Assembly (NCBI RefSeq): GCF_043641555.1
Contig: NZ_JBHZRJ010000002.1
Coordinates: 868,001-932,000, forward strand
Direction of reading: 5' to 3'
DNA from: Saccharospirillum alexandrii_A
Lineage (GTDB): Bacteria; Pseudomonadota; Gammaproteobacteria; Pseudomonadales; Natronospirillaceae
DNA length: 64,000 bases
The position numbers were made by a program, and so were the translations under genes. Under the pieces are notes generated by a model. The model worked only from the letters and a program-made list of their open reading frames with translations. It did no database searches and was not told the DNA's origin. Positions 7,431 to 16,897 of the stretch are shown here, one piece after another; the first letter of the stretch is position 1, and every line of letters starts with the position of its first letter.

Positions 7431-10034
7431 TCAGGCAAGATGCTCAGTCACCCAGGGCACGACGCTAGCCAGTGCGGCAGCGAGGTGTTCGGGCTGATTG
7501 CCACCGGCCATGGCCATATCCGGCTTACCACCGCCCTTGCCTCCCACCTGGCCGGCAACATGATTCACCAGATCTCCAGCCTTGATCTTGCCCAGAGTAT
7601 CTTTGGTCACGCCAGCGGCGATCTGAACTTTGGCACCATCCTTTACCGCAAGAACGATAACGGCCGTACCAAGCTTATCCTTGAGCTGATCCATGGTGGA
7701 GCGCAGTGTTTTTGCATCAGCCCCTTCCAGTTCGGCCGACAGAACCTTAACGCCACCGATGCTCTGGGCGCTGGCCGCCAGATCACTGCCTGCGGCTGAA
7801 GCAAGCTTGTTATTCACCTGCTCCAGGCTCTTCTCAAGCTCACGAATACGCTGCTGAGACTGCTGAGTACGATCAGACAGTTGATCCGGTGAACACTTGA
7901 GCGTCGCTGCCAATTGCTGCAACAAGGCGTCTTGCTGTTGCATGCTCGCCAGCGCATAGGGACCGGTAACCGCTTCAATGCGGCGCACCCCGGAAGCGAT
8001 CCCGCTTTCAGAAACAATGCGGAACAGGCCAATATCGCCGGTCCGACTGACGTGGGTACCGCCACACAGTTCTTTGGAGAAGCCTTCGGTGCCCATGCTC
8101 AGCACCCGGACTTCGCTGTCGTATTTTTCACCAAACAGGGCCATGGCACCGGCTGCCTTGGCAGCATCAATGCTCATCAGCTCGGTTTGTACCGGAGTAT
8201 TGGCCAGTATTTGCTCGTTCACACGCTGTTCAATCGCGGTGATTTGCTCTGCAGTGACTGGTTCCAGATTGGAAAAGTCAAAACGCAGCTTGTCGAAGGT
8301 GACCAGCGAGCCTTTCTGCTGAACGTGCTCACCCAGAATTTCTCGCAGGGCGGCATGGAGCAGGTGAGTGGCGCTGTGGTGACGGGCCGTGTTGCTACGC
8401 TCTTCACGCGCTACCGTAGCATTCAAGCGATCGCCCACTGCTATATTGCCCTGTACAACCTCGGCATGATGCAGATGATGCCCCTGCAACTTGGTGCAGT
8501 CGTCAACCCTGAGCTCAACGCCGTCGGCACTCAGTTGCCCGTGGTCACCCACCTGGCCACCTGATTCGCCATAGAATGGCGTCTGATCCAGAATCACAAC
8601 GCCCGACTCGCCTGCATGCAGACGCTCCACACGCTCATTGTCACGCAACAGGGCGATGACCTTGCCTTCACCCAGCAGGGAGTCGTAACCCAGAAACCGG
8701 GTTTGACCCGGCAGGCCGAGGTCGAGATTGCGATCCATTTTGAACTTGTTGGCTGAGCGGGCGCGATCACGCTGGGCTTCCATGTGCTGGTCGAACCCGG
8801 CCTGATCAATCTCAAGATCCCGCTCGCGAGCAACATCGGCTGTCAAATCCGCCGGGAAGCCATAGGTATCATAAAGCCGGAACACCAGCTCGCCGGGCAA
8901 CACCTTACCGTCAAGCCCTGCGATGCCGTCTTCAAGGACCTGCATGCCATGCTCGAGCGTTCGCGCAAACTGCTCTTCTTCCAGGCGCAGAACCTTTTTG
9001 ACGTGATCTTTCAGTGTCACCAGCTCCGGGTAGGCAGCGCCCATCTCGGTAGCCAGCGCATCGACCAGTCGGAAGAAAAACGCCTCGTTCTGTCCCAGCT
9101 TGTGGCCATGCCGTACAGCGCGGCGAATGATGCGGCGCAGCACGTAGCCCCGCCCTTCGTTCGACGGAACAATACCGTCAACAATCAGGAAGGCACTGGA
9201 TCGAATGTGGTCGGCGATAACGCGCAACGACCGGTTTTCAATATCATTGCACCCGGTCACGTCCATCGTCGCGCGAATCAGTTGCTGAAACAGGTCAATT
9301 TCATAATTTGAATGAACCGACTGCAATACGGCCGCCAGTCGCTCAAGGCCCATGCCGGTATCGACAGACGGCTTCGGTAATGGCACCCGAGTACCGTCTT
9401 CCAGTTGGTCAAATTGCATGAACACCAGGTTCCAGATCTCGATATAGCGATCCAGATCATCATCCGGACTGCCCGGAGGACCACCGGGAACCTCAGGGCC
9501 ATGATCATAAAAGATTTCCGAACACGGCCCGCAGGGCCCGGTATCGCCCATCATCCAGAAATTGTCTTTTTCGCCGAGCCGCGACAGGCGGTCGGCCGGC
9601 ACGCCAATTTCATTGATCCAGATATCGGCGGCCTCATCATCGTCGTGAAATACCGTCACCCAGAGTCGCTCTTTTGGCAAACCCAGTTCTTGCGTCAGGA
9701 AGGTCCAGGCAAATCGGATGGCATCTCGCTTGAAATAGTCGCCGAAACTGAAGTTGCCCAGCATCTCAAAAAAGGTGTGGTGACGTGCGGTATAGCCGAC
9801 ATTCTCCAGGTCATTGTGTTTGCCGCCAGCGCGGACACAACGCTGTGATGTCGTGGCTCGCGAGTAGTCGCGCTTATCAGTTCCCAGAAAAACGTCTTTA
9901 AACTGCACCATACCCGCGTTGGTAAACAACAGCGTAGGGTCATTGCCCGGTATCAGAGGGGCACTGTCGACTTCGCTGTGGCCTTGGCTGATAAAATAAT
10001 CCAAGAAGCGTCGGCGTATTTCAGAGGTTTTCAT
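7431..10034 (-). CDS. alaS: Alanyl-tRNA synthetase
   Basis: This 867-aa class II synthetase charges tRNA-Ala. The order is the catalytic domain (FTNAGMVQFK and HHTFFEMLGNFSFGDYF, about 1-240), the tRNA-recognition helices, the editing domain with the zinc-binding HHSATH (His553 and His557) and CGGTH near residue 655, a coiled coil, and the C-Ala domain ending in GGKGGGKPDMAMAGG. The length is normal (E. coli 876). It lies downstream of recX and upstream of lysC, and the upstream gap of 335 bp suggests its own promoter. Confidence 0.98.
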   Translation of the reverse strand: MKTSEIRRRFLDYFISQGHSEVDSAPLIPGNDPTLLFTNAGMVQFKDVFLGTDKRDYSRATTSQRCVRAGGKHNDLENVGYTARHHTFFEMLGNFSFGDYFKRDAIRFAWTFLTQELGLPKERLWVTVFHDDDEAADIWINEIGVPADRLSRLGEKDNFWMMGDTGPCGPCSEIFYDHGPEVPGGPPGSPDDDLDRYIEIWNLVFMQFDQLEDGTRVPLPKPSVDTGMGLERLAAVLQSVHSNYEIDLFQQLIRATMDVTGCNDIENRSLRVIADHIRSSAFLIVDGIVPSNEGRGYVLRRIIRRAVRHGHKLGQNEAFFFRLVDALATEMGAAYPELVTLKDHVKKVLRLEEEQFARTLEHGMQVLEDGIAGLDGKVLPGELVFRLYDTYGFPADLTADVARERDLEIDQAGFDQHMEAQRDRARSANKFKMDRNLDLGLPGQTRFLGYDSLLGEGKVIALLRDNERVERLHAGESGVVILDQTPFYGESGGQVGDHGQLSADGVELRVDDCTKLQGHHLHHAEVVQGNIAVGDRLNATVAREERSNTARHHSATHLLHAALREILGEHVQQKGSLVTFDKLRFDFSNLEPVTAEQITAIEQRVNEQILANTPVQTELMSIDAAKAAGAMALFGEKYDSEVRVLSMGTEGFSKELCGGTHVSRTGDIGLFRIVSESGIASGVRRIEAVTGPYALASMQQQDALLQQLAATLKCSPDQLSDRTQQSQQRIRELEKSLEQVNNKLASAAGSDLAASAQSIGGVKVLSAELEGADAKTLRSTMDQLKDKLGTAVIVLAVKDGAKVQIAAGVTKDTLGKIKAGDLVNHVAGQVGGKGGGKPDMAMAGGNQPEHLAAALASVVPWVTEHLA

Positions 10035-10369
10035 GGTCAGTCTGACGTCCTGTTCCGCACGTGAATAAACAATATCTGGGGTGGGGTTTAGTCCGAAAAA
10101 TGCAACACAGAGTGCCTTACGCAGTGCACCAGCTGAACCATTGCCTTCAGACTGAAAAACCCGAAAATTCTGTCAGCAGGCTTCGGGCCTTGCCAGCAGG
10201 GTTTAAAGGGCGCAATAGTACACAGATGCCGGGGCCGACACCAGTAGGGACGCCTGCGGACAGGCAGATAGGAAGGGGAGCAGGTCGTGTTATGACTGCG
10301 AAATAGCGCTTGGGCCATCAGCCCTTATTCGGCACTTCGCCCTGCTCTGCGGTCAGGAAGCTGGAATGG
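10035..10369. other. Intergenic region recX-alaS
   Basis: This 335-bp gap between the recX stop and the alaS start should contain the alaS promoter. No good -35/-10 pair stands out. A TATTGT -10-like hexamer lies about 45 bp before alaS. A small GGGC/GCCC inverted repeat at 10313-10325 is not followed by a T-run. No convincing coding frame is present. Confidence 0.4.
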
Positions 10370-10846
10370 TCAGTCAAATCCGTCAGTGTCTGTTGAGTCT
10401 TCGCTCCGCAAAGCCTCCAGAGAGTGGCGAACATGATCCCCACTAAAACCCCGGTATGCCAGAAAGCGCGCGAGGCGCGCCCGGATTTTCTGATCGGCAG
10501 GATCGGATGAACCCAACTTGCGACGAGCCGCATCCAGCGCCAGTTCAAACCAGTCGATATCCCACTCATCGAGTAACGGCAGGACCAATTCGGCCACCCC
10601 TTTTTGCCGAGCTTCGTGCTGCACCCGAACCGGCCCTCTCGACCGGTTGATCTGCGAGCGCAAAAAAGCTTCGGCGTAGCGTTCATCGTTCTGCAGGCCG
10701 GTCTCAACCAGACGCAACAGAGCTGCTTCAACGGCACCGGGCTGATCGGGAAACCGATCGGTTAACCGGGTTCGTAGCTCGGACTGGCTGTATTCCCTGC
10801 GCGCCAGCATATTCAGCGCCGTGTTCCAGGGTGTTTTCTCAGCCAT
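10370..10846 (-). CDS. recX: Regulatory protein RecX
   Basis: This 158-aa helical-repeat protein inhibits RecA filament growth and its coprotease activity. The N-terminus has LARREYSQSELRTRL, the classic RecX first helix-turn pattern. The central part has DERYAEAFLRSQINRSRGPVRVQHEARQKG-type repeats, seen as NDERYAEAF and RGPVRVQHEA. It sits 71 bp after recA on the same strand and is probably transcribed by read-through at a low level, as in E. coli. Confidence 0.93.
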   Translation of the reverse strand: MAEKTPWNTALNMLARREYSQSELRTRLTDRFPDQPGAVEAALLRLVETGLQNDERYAEAFLRSQINRSRGPVRVQHEARQKGVAELVLPLLDEWDIDWFELALDAARRKLGSSDPADQKIRARLARFLAYRGFSGDHVRHSLEALRSEDSTDTDGFD

Positions 10847-10917
10847 GCCAGGTGCACTCCGGGCTCGCCAGTGCGAGCCCTTCAGCCAGGGGAAGGCAAT
10901 GCAGGCAGGTCATGCAA

Positions 10918-12006
10918 TCAGACTTCCGCTTTACCTTTTTTAGCCGGAGTCACCGCCGCCTCGGGAGCTGCCTCTGCGGCTTCAGTTTCAGCCTTGGCAG
11001 GGTCTTCCTTGGGTGCGTTACTGACCAGATACGCATCGCGGATTTTGCCTTCAATGGTCTTGGCAATTTCCAGGTTGTCTTCAAGGAACTTGGCGGCATT
11101 GGCTTTGCCCTGGCCAATTTTGTCGCCCTGATAGCTGTACCAGGCACCAGCCTTCTCGATCAACCCAAGCTTGACGCCCAAATCAATCACTTCGCCCATG
11201 TGGTAAATGCCCTTGCCGTAGTGAATCTGGAACTCGGCTTGCTTGAATGGCGGGGCAATCTTGTTCTTGACGACTTTAACCCGGGTCTCGGAACCGACGA
11301 CTTCATCGCCTTCCTTGATGGTACCGGTGCGCCGGATATCGAGGCGAACGGATGAGTAGAACTTCAGGGCATTACCGCCGGTTGTGGTTTCCGGGCTGCC
11401 GAACATAACGCCAATCTTCATACGGATCTGGTTAATGAAAATCACCAGACAATTGGCTGTCTTGATGTTACCGGTGATTTTGCGCAGTGCCTGGGACATC
11501 AGGCGAGCCTGCAAACCAACGTGCATGTCACCCATTTCGCCTTCAATTTCAGCCTTGGGCACCAGGGCCGCCACGGAGTCGATAACGATCACGTCGACCG
11601 CGTTGGAACGGACCAGCATGTCGGCAATTTCCAGAGCCTGTTCGCCGGTATCGGGCTGCGACACCAGCAGATCATCCACATTCACGCCCAGTTTGTTGGC
11701 GTAGGACGGATCGAGTGCGTGTTCTGCATCGACGAAGGCGCAGGTTCCGCCCGCTTTTTGGGCTTCGGCAATAACTTGCAGCGTCAGCGTCGTTTTACCG
11801 GAGGATTCAGGGCCATAGATTTCAACAACCCGGCCCTTGGGCAAACCACCAATGCCTAACGCGATATCCAGCCCCAGAGAACCGGTTGAAATGGACGGGA
11901 TCTGGATGTGCTTCTGATCCCCCATGCGCATGACCGAGCCCTTGCCAAACTGACGTTCAATCTGGCTAAGTGCTGCTGTTAGCGCTTTTTCTTTGTTCGC
12001 GTCCAT
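10918..12006 (-). CDS. recA: Recombinase RecA
   Basis: This 362-aa protein drives homologous pairing and strand exchange and triggers LexA self-cleavage. Walker A GPESSGKTT is at residues 65-73 and Walker B is VIVIDSVAAL. The L2 region and SPETTTGGNALKFY are intact. The variable C-terminal tail is acidic and Ala-rich and ends in AKKGKAEV. The start ATG has a GGGGGA ribosome site. A LexA box overlaps the predicted transcription start (12027-12042), so SOS induction is expected. Confidence 0.99.
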   Translation of the reverse strand: MDANKEKALTAALSQIERQFGKGSVMRMGDQKHIQIPSISTGSLGLDIALGIGGLPKGRVVEIYGPESSGKTTLTLQVIAEAQKAGGTCAFVDAEHALDPSYANKLGVNVDDLLVSQPDTGEQALEIADMLVRSNAVDVIVIDSVAALVPKAEIEGEMGDMHVGLQARLMSQALRKITGNIKTANCLVIFINQIRMKIGVMFGSPETTTGGNALKFYSSVRLDIRRTGTIKEGDEVVGSETRVKVVKNKIAPPFKQAEFQIHYGKGIYHMGEVIDLGVKLGLIEKAGAWYSYQGDKIGQGKANAAKFLEDNLEIAKTIEGKIRDAYLVSNAPKEDPAKAETEAAEAAPEAAVTPAKKGKAEV

Positions 12007-12026
12007 GGTGTTCCCCCATCAAAAGC

Positions 12027-12042
12027 CTGTATGAATGACCAG
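12027..12042 (-). promoter_or_regulatory. LexA-binding SOS box of recA
   Basis: CTG-N10-CAG: read on the minus strand it is CTGGTCATTCATACAG, close to the gammaproteobacterial consensus. It sits 3-18 bp downstream of the predicted -10, over the start of transcription, and 20 bp before the recA start codon. Confidence 0.85.
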
Positions 12043-12044
12043 TA

Positions 12045-12073
12045 TTCTTACACAGGGTGACCGACCCTGACAA
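12045..12073 (-). promoter_or_regulatory. recA promoter
   Basis: TTGTCA (12073-12068), a 17-bp spacer and TAAGAA (12050-12045) on the minus strand, immediately before the SOS box. Spacing is ideal and the -35 is good. Confidence 0.6.
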
Positions 12074-12092
12074 GCCGGTTGACCCGATTAAT

Positions 12093-12581
12093 TCAAAGTC
12101 TTTGCTGCAGGCCCTGTAACGCCTGCAACGCAGCCTGGTTGCGCACCCGGGTGCGGTCACCTTCAAAGTGAAATAACGTCGCCTCAATCCCGCCGGGCCA
12201 GGCCCAGGCGATCCAGACGGTACCTACCGGTTTTTCGGCACTGCCTCCGGCCGGGCCAGCAACCCCGGTTACCGCAACAGCTACGTCAACACCGGCTCGC
12301 AACCGGCCCTGTTCCGCCATTGCCAGCGCCACCGGTTCGCTCACGGCTCCGTGCGCTACTATCGTTTCGGGGGGCACTCCCAACTGCTCCTTAAGCGCAT
12401 TCGAATAGGTGATCCAGCCGCCTTCATACCAGTCGGAGCTACCGGCAAGATCGGTAATCATTCCGCCAATGGCACCACCGGTACAACTCTCTACGGTCAC
12501 CATACGCCAGCCCGTTGACATCAGTTGTTGCGCCAGTGCCGTCACCAGTTTTTCCGCTGCGGGCATTTCAGAAGCCGTCAT
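12093..12581 (-). CDS. pncC: Nicotinamide-nucleotide amidohydrolase (CinA C-terminal family)
   Basis: The frame is open far upstream over mutS, but the ATG at 12581 has AGGA 8 nt before it and gives 162 aa, the usual length of the stand-alone CinA C-terminal domain. The enzyme deamidates NMN to nicotinate mononucleotide in pyridine nucleotide recycling. The visible signature is TVESCTGGAIGGMITDLAGSS with the catalytic serine, followed by the GVPPETI and VTGVAGPAGGS loops. It lies just upstream of recA as in Pseudomonas and is divergent from mutS. A second ATG three codons earlier has a poorer ribosome site. Confidence 0.9.
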   Translation of the reverse strand: MTASEMPAAEKLVTALAQQLMSTGWRMVTVESCTGGAIGGMITDLAGSSDWYEGGWITYSNALKEQLGVPPETIVAHGAVSEPVALAMAEQGRLRAGVDVAVAVTGVAGPAGGSAEKPVGTVWIAWAWPGGIEATLFHFEGDRTRVRNQAALQALQGLQQRL

Positions 12582-12650
12582 GCATTTCATCCTGTCGGTG
12601 ATTCGAATACCATGGGCGGTCGATCTAAAGCCAGCCATCAAGCCGACCCT

Positions 12651-15239
12651 ATGCCGCCAACCAGTGCCAGTAAAATGCAACACACACCCATGATGCAACA
12701 GTACCTGCAAATAAAGCAGGCACACCCGAACGATCTGGTGTTTTATCGCATGGGGGACTTTTACGAACTGTTTTATCAGGATGCCAAACAGGCCGCGCGC
12801 CTGCTCGACATCACCCTGACCCAGCGCGGACAAAGCGCCGGTGAACCCATCCCCATGGCTGGCATTCCCTACCACGCGGCCGAAGGGTATATCGGCCGCC
12901 TGGTGCGCCAGGGCCATACCGTGGCCATTGCCGAACAAATTGGCGATCCGGCTACCAGCAAGGGGCCGGTGGAGCGTAAGGTCGTACGGGTACTGACCCC
13001 CGGCACGCTGAGCGATGAAGCCTTTCTCAGCGACCGGCAAGAAAGCTTGCTGGTCGCGGTCTGGCCCGGGCACGATGATTACGGACTGGCCGCGCTGGAC
13101 ATGGCCTCCGGCCGCTTTACCGTCCAGCTACTGAAAGACGGGGAGGCGCTGAGTGCAGAACTGGAGCGCTTGCGCCCGAGCGAATTGTTGTTACCCGAAG
13201 ACCACCCGGCCCCTGAACTCATTACCCGCACGGCTATTCGTCATCAGCCCGTCTGGCTGTTTGATCTGGACAGTGCCCGCCAGGCGCTGACCCGGCAGAT
13301 GGGGACCCGCGACCTGAGCGGGTTCGGCGTTGAAGACATGCCTTTGGCGCTGCAGGCCGCCGGTTGCCTGCTCAATTACGCCAGCGATACACAAAAAAGC
13401 GCCCTGCCGCACATTCGCTCCATCGTTCCCGAGCGACAGGATGAGGCCGTCATTCTGGATGCCGCTTCGCGCCGGAATCTTGAGATCGACATCAATGTCC
13501 GCGGTGAGGAAGACAATACGCTGTTCCAGTTAATGGACCACTGCGCCACGACCATGGGCAGTCGCCTGTTACGTCGCTGGCTGGGGCGCCCGCTGCGTGA
13601 CCGGACCGAGCTGCAGCACCGCCACCATGCCGTCACCACCCTGCTCACCGATTTTGTGTTTGAAGAAATCAAATCGGCACTCAAGCCCATTGGCGATATC
13701 GAACGGGTGCTGTCTCGCATCGCCCTGGGCTCGGCACGGCCCCGTGACCTGATCCGCCTGCGAAGCACCCTGGCGCAACTGCCCGACCTGCAGCAGTTAC
13801 TGACCCCACTCGACTCGCCCCGCCTGCAACAGCTGCGCGACGATCTCAGGGAACAGCCTGCCTGGCTCGATACGCTTGACCGCGCACTGATCGACAACCC
13901 GCCTGTGGTGATTCGTGACGGTGGTGTCATAGCGCCTGGATTTGATGAAGAGCTGGATGAACTGCGCGGGCTCGACACCAATGCCAGCGACTTTTTGATC
14001 CAGCTGGAAACCCGGGAGCGTGAACGCACCGGCCTGAGCACCCTGAAAGTTGGCTACAACCGCGTCCATGGCTACTACATCGAGATCAGTAAGGCACAGT
14101 CTGCACAGGCACCGGTCGATTACAGCCGACGCCAGACACTGAAAAACGCCGAGCGGTTCATTACACCGGAACTCAAACAATTTGAAGACAAGGCACTCAG
14201 TGCCAAAAGCCGGGCGCTGTCGCGCGAGAAATTTCTCTACGAGCAGCTGGTCCGGTCCCTGGCCGACGACCTGCTCACCCTGCAGCAACTGGGTCGCGCT
14301 CTGGCTCAGCTGGATACCCTGATGGCGCTGGCTTCCTGCGCCGACCGCTTTCAGTGGACAGCCCCGACCCTGACCGACGACGCCGAGCTGATCATCCACG
14401 AAGGTCGCCACCCGGTCGTTGAGGCCGTTACTGAAACGCCTTTTGTACCGAATGATCTGGAGCTGAACAGCGACATCACCCTCAAGGTAATCACCGGCCC
14501 CAACATGGGGGGTAAAAGCACCTACATGCGCCAGGCCGCTGTCATTGCGTTGCTGGCCCATATCGGCAGCTTTGTACCCGCCCGCGAAGCGCGCATCGGC
14601 AAACTGGACCGAATCTTTACCCGCATGGGCTCATCAGACGACATCGCCGGCGGGCGATCGACCTTCATGGTAGAAATGACCGAGACCGCCAACATTCTGC
14701 ACAATGCTACGCCCAACAGCCTGGTCATCATGGACGAAGTCGGCCGGGGCACCAGCACCTTCGACGGTTTATCACTGGCCTGGGCCGCTGCCGAACACCT
14801 GGTGCAACACACTCACGCCTTAACCTTGTTCGCGACCCATTATTTTGAAATGACCGCCCTGCCCGAGCACAACCGCCAGGCCAGCAACCTGCACCTGGAT
14901 GCCACCGAACACGACGATAAACTGGTGTTTCTGCATCGGGTGCAAGCCGGCCCGGCGAGCCAGAGCTTTGGTATTCAGGTGGCACGACTGGCAGGCGTTC
15001 CAGATGAAGTTATCGCCAGTGCCCGCGCCAAGCTGAGCGATCTGGAACGCGCACCTGCACCCGCGCGTCCGGAGACTCGATCGGGACGGACAGTCAGGCC
15101 GGCACAGGTACCCCAGCAAAATGACCTGTTCGCCGCAGAGACTCACCCACTGGTAGAGGCACTGCGCGAGCTTGATCTCAACAGGATGACGCCGCTGCAG
15201 GCACTGAACTGGCTGGCCGAACAGCAGGAAAAACGGTAA
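12651..15239 (+). CDS. mutS: DNA mismatch repair protein MutS
   Basis: An 862-aa product results if the ATG at 12651 is used. That places HTPMMQQYL at residue 11, as in E. coli; other ATGs are at 12612 and 12675, and none has a strong ribosome site. Mismatch domain I has GDFYELF with the base-wedging Phe37-x-Glu39. Connector, lever and clamp domains follow. The ABC-type ATPase has Walker A GPNMGGKST at 616-624, STFMVEM and DEVGRGTSTFDG. Near the C-terminus QQNDLF fits the beta-clamp-binding consensus. It is divergent from pncC with a 69-bp gap. fdxA follows on the same strand with its own promoter. Confidence 0.97.
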   Translation: MPPTSASKMQHTPMMQQYLQIKQAHPNDLVFYRMGDFYELFYQDAKQAARLLDITLTQRGQSAGEPIPMAGIPYHAAEGYIGRLVRQGHTVAIAEQIGDPATSKGPVERKVVRVLTPGTLSDEAFLSDRQESLLVAVWPGHDDYGLAALDMASGRFTVQLLKDGEALSAELERLRPSELLLPEDHPAPELITRTAIRHQPVWLFDLDSARQALTRQMGTRDLSGFGVEDMPLALQAAGCLLNYASDTQKSALPHIRSIVPERQDEAVILDAASRRNLEIDINVRGEEDNTLFQLMDHCATTMGSRLLRRWLGRPLRDRTELQHRHHAVTTLLTDFVFEEIKSALKPIGDIERVLSRIALGSARPRDLIRLRSTLAQLPDLQQLLTPLDSPRLQQLRDDLREQPAWLDTLDRALIDNPPVVIRDGGVIAPGFDEELDELRGLDTNASDFLIQLETRERERTGLSTLKVGYNRVHGYYIEISKAQSAQAPVDYSRRQTLKNAERFITPELKQFEDKALSAKSRALSREKFLYEQLVRSLADDLLTLQQLGRALAQLDTLMALASCADRFQWTAPTLTDDAELIIHEGRHPVVEAVTETPFVPNDLELNSDITLKVITGPNMGGKSTYMRQAAVIALLAHIGSFVPAREARIGKLDRIFTRMGSSDDIAGGRSTFMVEMTETANILHNATPNSLVIMDEVGRGTSTFDGLSLAWAAAEHLVQHTHALTLFATHYFEMTALPEHNRQASNLHLDATEHDDKLVFLHRVQAGPASQSFGIQVARLAGVPDEVIASARAKLSDLERAPAPARPETRSGRTVRPAQVPQQNDLFAAETHPLVEALRELDLNRMTPLQALNWLAEQQEKR

Positions 15240-15328
15240 GCTGCCGGTTTTAGAGCCTTTGAAATCTAAAAACACAATTTATATTCTAATTGGCTATAAA
15301 GCCTTGGGTATTTGGTCTTAGATCTCAC

Positions 15329-15357
15329 TTGAGGGGGTCCGAACCTGCCACTAGAAT
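15329..15357 (+). promoter_or_regulatory. Sigma-70 promoter of fdxA
   Basis: TTGAGG (15329-15334), a 17-bp spacer and TAGAAT (15352-15357) lie 39 bp before the fdxA ATG. Both hexamers and the spacing are good. Confidence 0.6.
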
Positions 15358-15396
15358 ACGCACACACTCAGCATCAGGTATTGGGAGAAGGGCCCG

Positions 15397-15720
15397 ATGA
15401 CATTCGTTGTTCTCGAGAACTGCATCAAGTGCAAATACACCGACTGCGTAGAAGTCTGCCCGGTGGATTGCTTCTACGAAGGCCCGAACTTTCTGGTCAT
15501 TCATCCGGACGAGTGCATCGACTGTGCTTTGTGTGAACCGGAATGTCCGGCCGAGGCCATCCTCTCGGAAGATGAGGTACCAGAAGATCAAATTGAATTT
15601 GTAGAACTGAATGCCGAACTGGCAGAAGTATGGCCCAATATTACCGAGCGAAAAGACCCGCCCGCCGATGCCGACGAACAAAACGGTGTACCCGGCAAGC
15701 GAGCAGCCCTGGCCCGATAA
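15397..15720 (+). CDS. fdxA: Seven-iron ferredoxin FdxA
   Basis: This 107-aa soluble electron carrier has one 3Fe-4S and one 4Fe-4S cluster. Cysteines at 9, 12, 17, 21, 25 and at 40, 43, 46, 50 match the Azotobacter-type FdI/FdxA pattern, in which Cys9, Cys17 and Cys50 hold the 3Fe cluster. The C-terminal third is the acidic extension WPNITERKDPPADAD typical of the family. The redox partner is not known. The mutS-fdxA-rpoS order is that of Pseudomonas. The GGGAG ribosome site is well placed. Confidence 0.95.
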   Translation: MTFVVLENCIKCKYTDCVEVCPVDCFYEGPNFLVIHPDECIDCALCEPECPAEAILSEDEVPEDQIEFVELNAELAEVWPNITERKDPPADADEQNGVPGKRAALAR

Positions 15721-15738
15721 ACGGCTGACTGCTCCTCA

Positions 15739-15768
15739 TAAAAAAAGCGCCCTGAGGCGCTTTTTTTA
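15739..15768. terminator. Bidirectional terminator between fdxA and rpoS
   Basis: The stem AAAAAAGCGCC / GGCGCTTTTTT with a short CTGA loop serves convergent fdxA (+) and rpoS (-). A/T runs lie on both sides. Confidence 0.9.
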
Positions 15769-15811
15769 TGCTTTGACTATTACTGAAATACCGGTCACAG
15801 AGTCGATAAAC

Positions 15812-16849
15812 TCAGGCTCCAAACAGTGCGGTGGCCGACAAACCCTGTTTTTCCATAATGTCACGCAAGCGCCGCAGGGCTTCTACCTGTATCTGCCGCA
15901 CGCGTTCACGGGTGAGACCAATTTCGCGACCCACCTCTTCCAGAGTACTGGTTTCAAAACCGCGCAGACCAAACCGCCGGGCGACCACTTCCCGCTGCTT
16001 TTCGGACAGTTCATCGAGCCAGTGATCGATACTGAGCCGCAGGTTATCGTCTTGCAGGGTTTCGGACGGGTCTACCGATTTTTCATCGGCAATGGTGTCG
16101 AGCAAGTTCTTCTCGGAAGATGGCCCCAGGGGTGTATCTACCGAAGTCACACGTTCGTTCAGTGCCAGCATGCGCTTCACGTCTTCAATGGGCCGCTCAA
16201 GCAGCTCGGCAATGTCTTCTGCCGTTGGCTCGTGATCGAGTTTTTGCGTCAATTCACGGGCTGCGCGCAGATACACATTCAACTCTTTAACCACATGAAT
16301 GGGTAAACGAATGGTGCGCGTCTGGTTCATGATGGCGCGTTCTATGGTCTGGCGGATCCACCAGGTCGCGTAGGTTGAAAAACGGAAGCCGCGCTCCGGA
16401 TCAAACTTTTCAACCGCTCGAATAAGACCGAGGTTACCCTCTTCAATCAGATCGAGCAGCGTCAGTCCGCGGTTGAGATAGCGCCGCGCTATTTTTACTA
16501 CCAGCCGCAGGTTGCTCTCAATCATACGCTTGCGCCCCGCCGGTTCGCCTTTTTGCGCCAAACGGGCGAAATAGACTTCCTCTTCGGGGCTGAGCAGTGG
16601 TGAAAAACCGATTTCGTTCAGATACATCTGCGTCGCGTCGAGCGAGCGTTGCATGCCGCTGAGATTATTGACGGCATCGCGAAATTCGGTGTCGGAATCG
16701 GCCTCGTAATCGACCTCGGTGGCGTCATCAGACTCCGCCTTTTCAGCGGCGCTGACTTCGTCATTTGGGGTATCGAGTAAATTGGTGTACGGAGTGAACG
16801 TATCTTCCGCAATGTCGGAATTGAGTTCCCGGAGTGCTGCCATAGTCAT
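15812..16849 (-). CDS. rpoS: RNA polymerase sigma factor RpoS (sigma-38)
   Basis: This 345-aa general-stress and stationary-phase sigma factor has an acidic N-terminal region 1.1, then region 1.2 (DATQMYLNEIGFSPLLSPEEE). Region 2 follows with NLRLVVKIARRYLNRGL, LLDLIEEGNLGLIRAVEKFD and YATWWIRQ, then region 3, then region 4 with GLTRERVRQIQVEALRRLR, the -35 helix-turn-helix. The ribosome site AGGTG is close to ATGACTATG. It lies 48 bp after nlpD. In related bacteria the main rpoS promoter is inside nlpD, so a long leader with post-transcriptional control is likely but not shown here. Confidence 0.98.
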   Translation of the reverse strand: MTMAALRELNSDIAEDTFTPYTNLLDTPNDEVSAAEKAESDDATEVDYEADSDTEFRDAVNNLSGMQRSLDATQMYLNEIGFSPLLSPEEEVYFARLAQKGEPAGRKRMIESNLRLVVKIARRYLNRGLTLLDLIEEGNLGLIRAVEKFDPERGFRFSTYATWWIRQTIERAIMNQTRTIRLPIHVVKELNVYLRAARELTQKLDHEPTAEDIAELLERPIEDVKRMLALNERVTSVDTPLGPSSEKNLLDTIADEKSVDPSETLQDDNLRLSIDHWLDELSEKQREVVARRFGLRGFETSTLEEVGREIGLTRERVRQIQVEALRRLRDIMEKQGLSATALFGA

Positions 16850-16897
16850 TCACCTGTGCGATATCGGGCATAAGCCCTGTGGCCGGAAAAAACCCGG

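Noticed and set aside
12582..13073. Extended N-terminus of pncC over mutS
   Set aside because: The extension is antisense to mutS coding sequence and lacks the CinA N-terminal domain; the ATG at 12581 has a good ribosome site.
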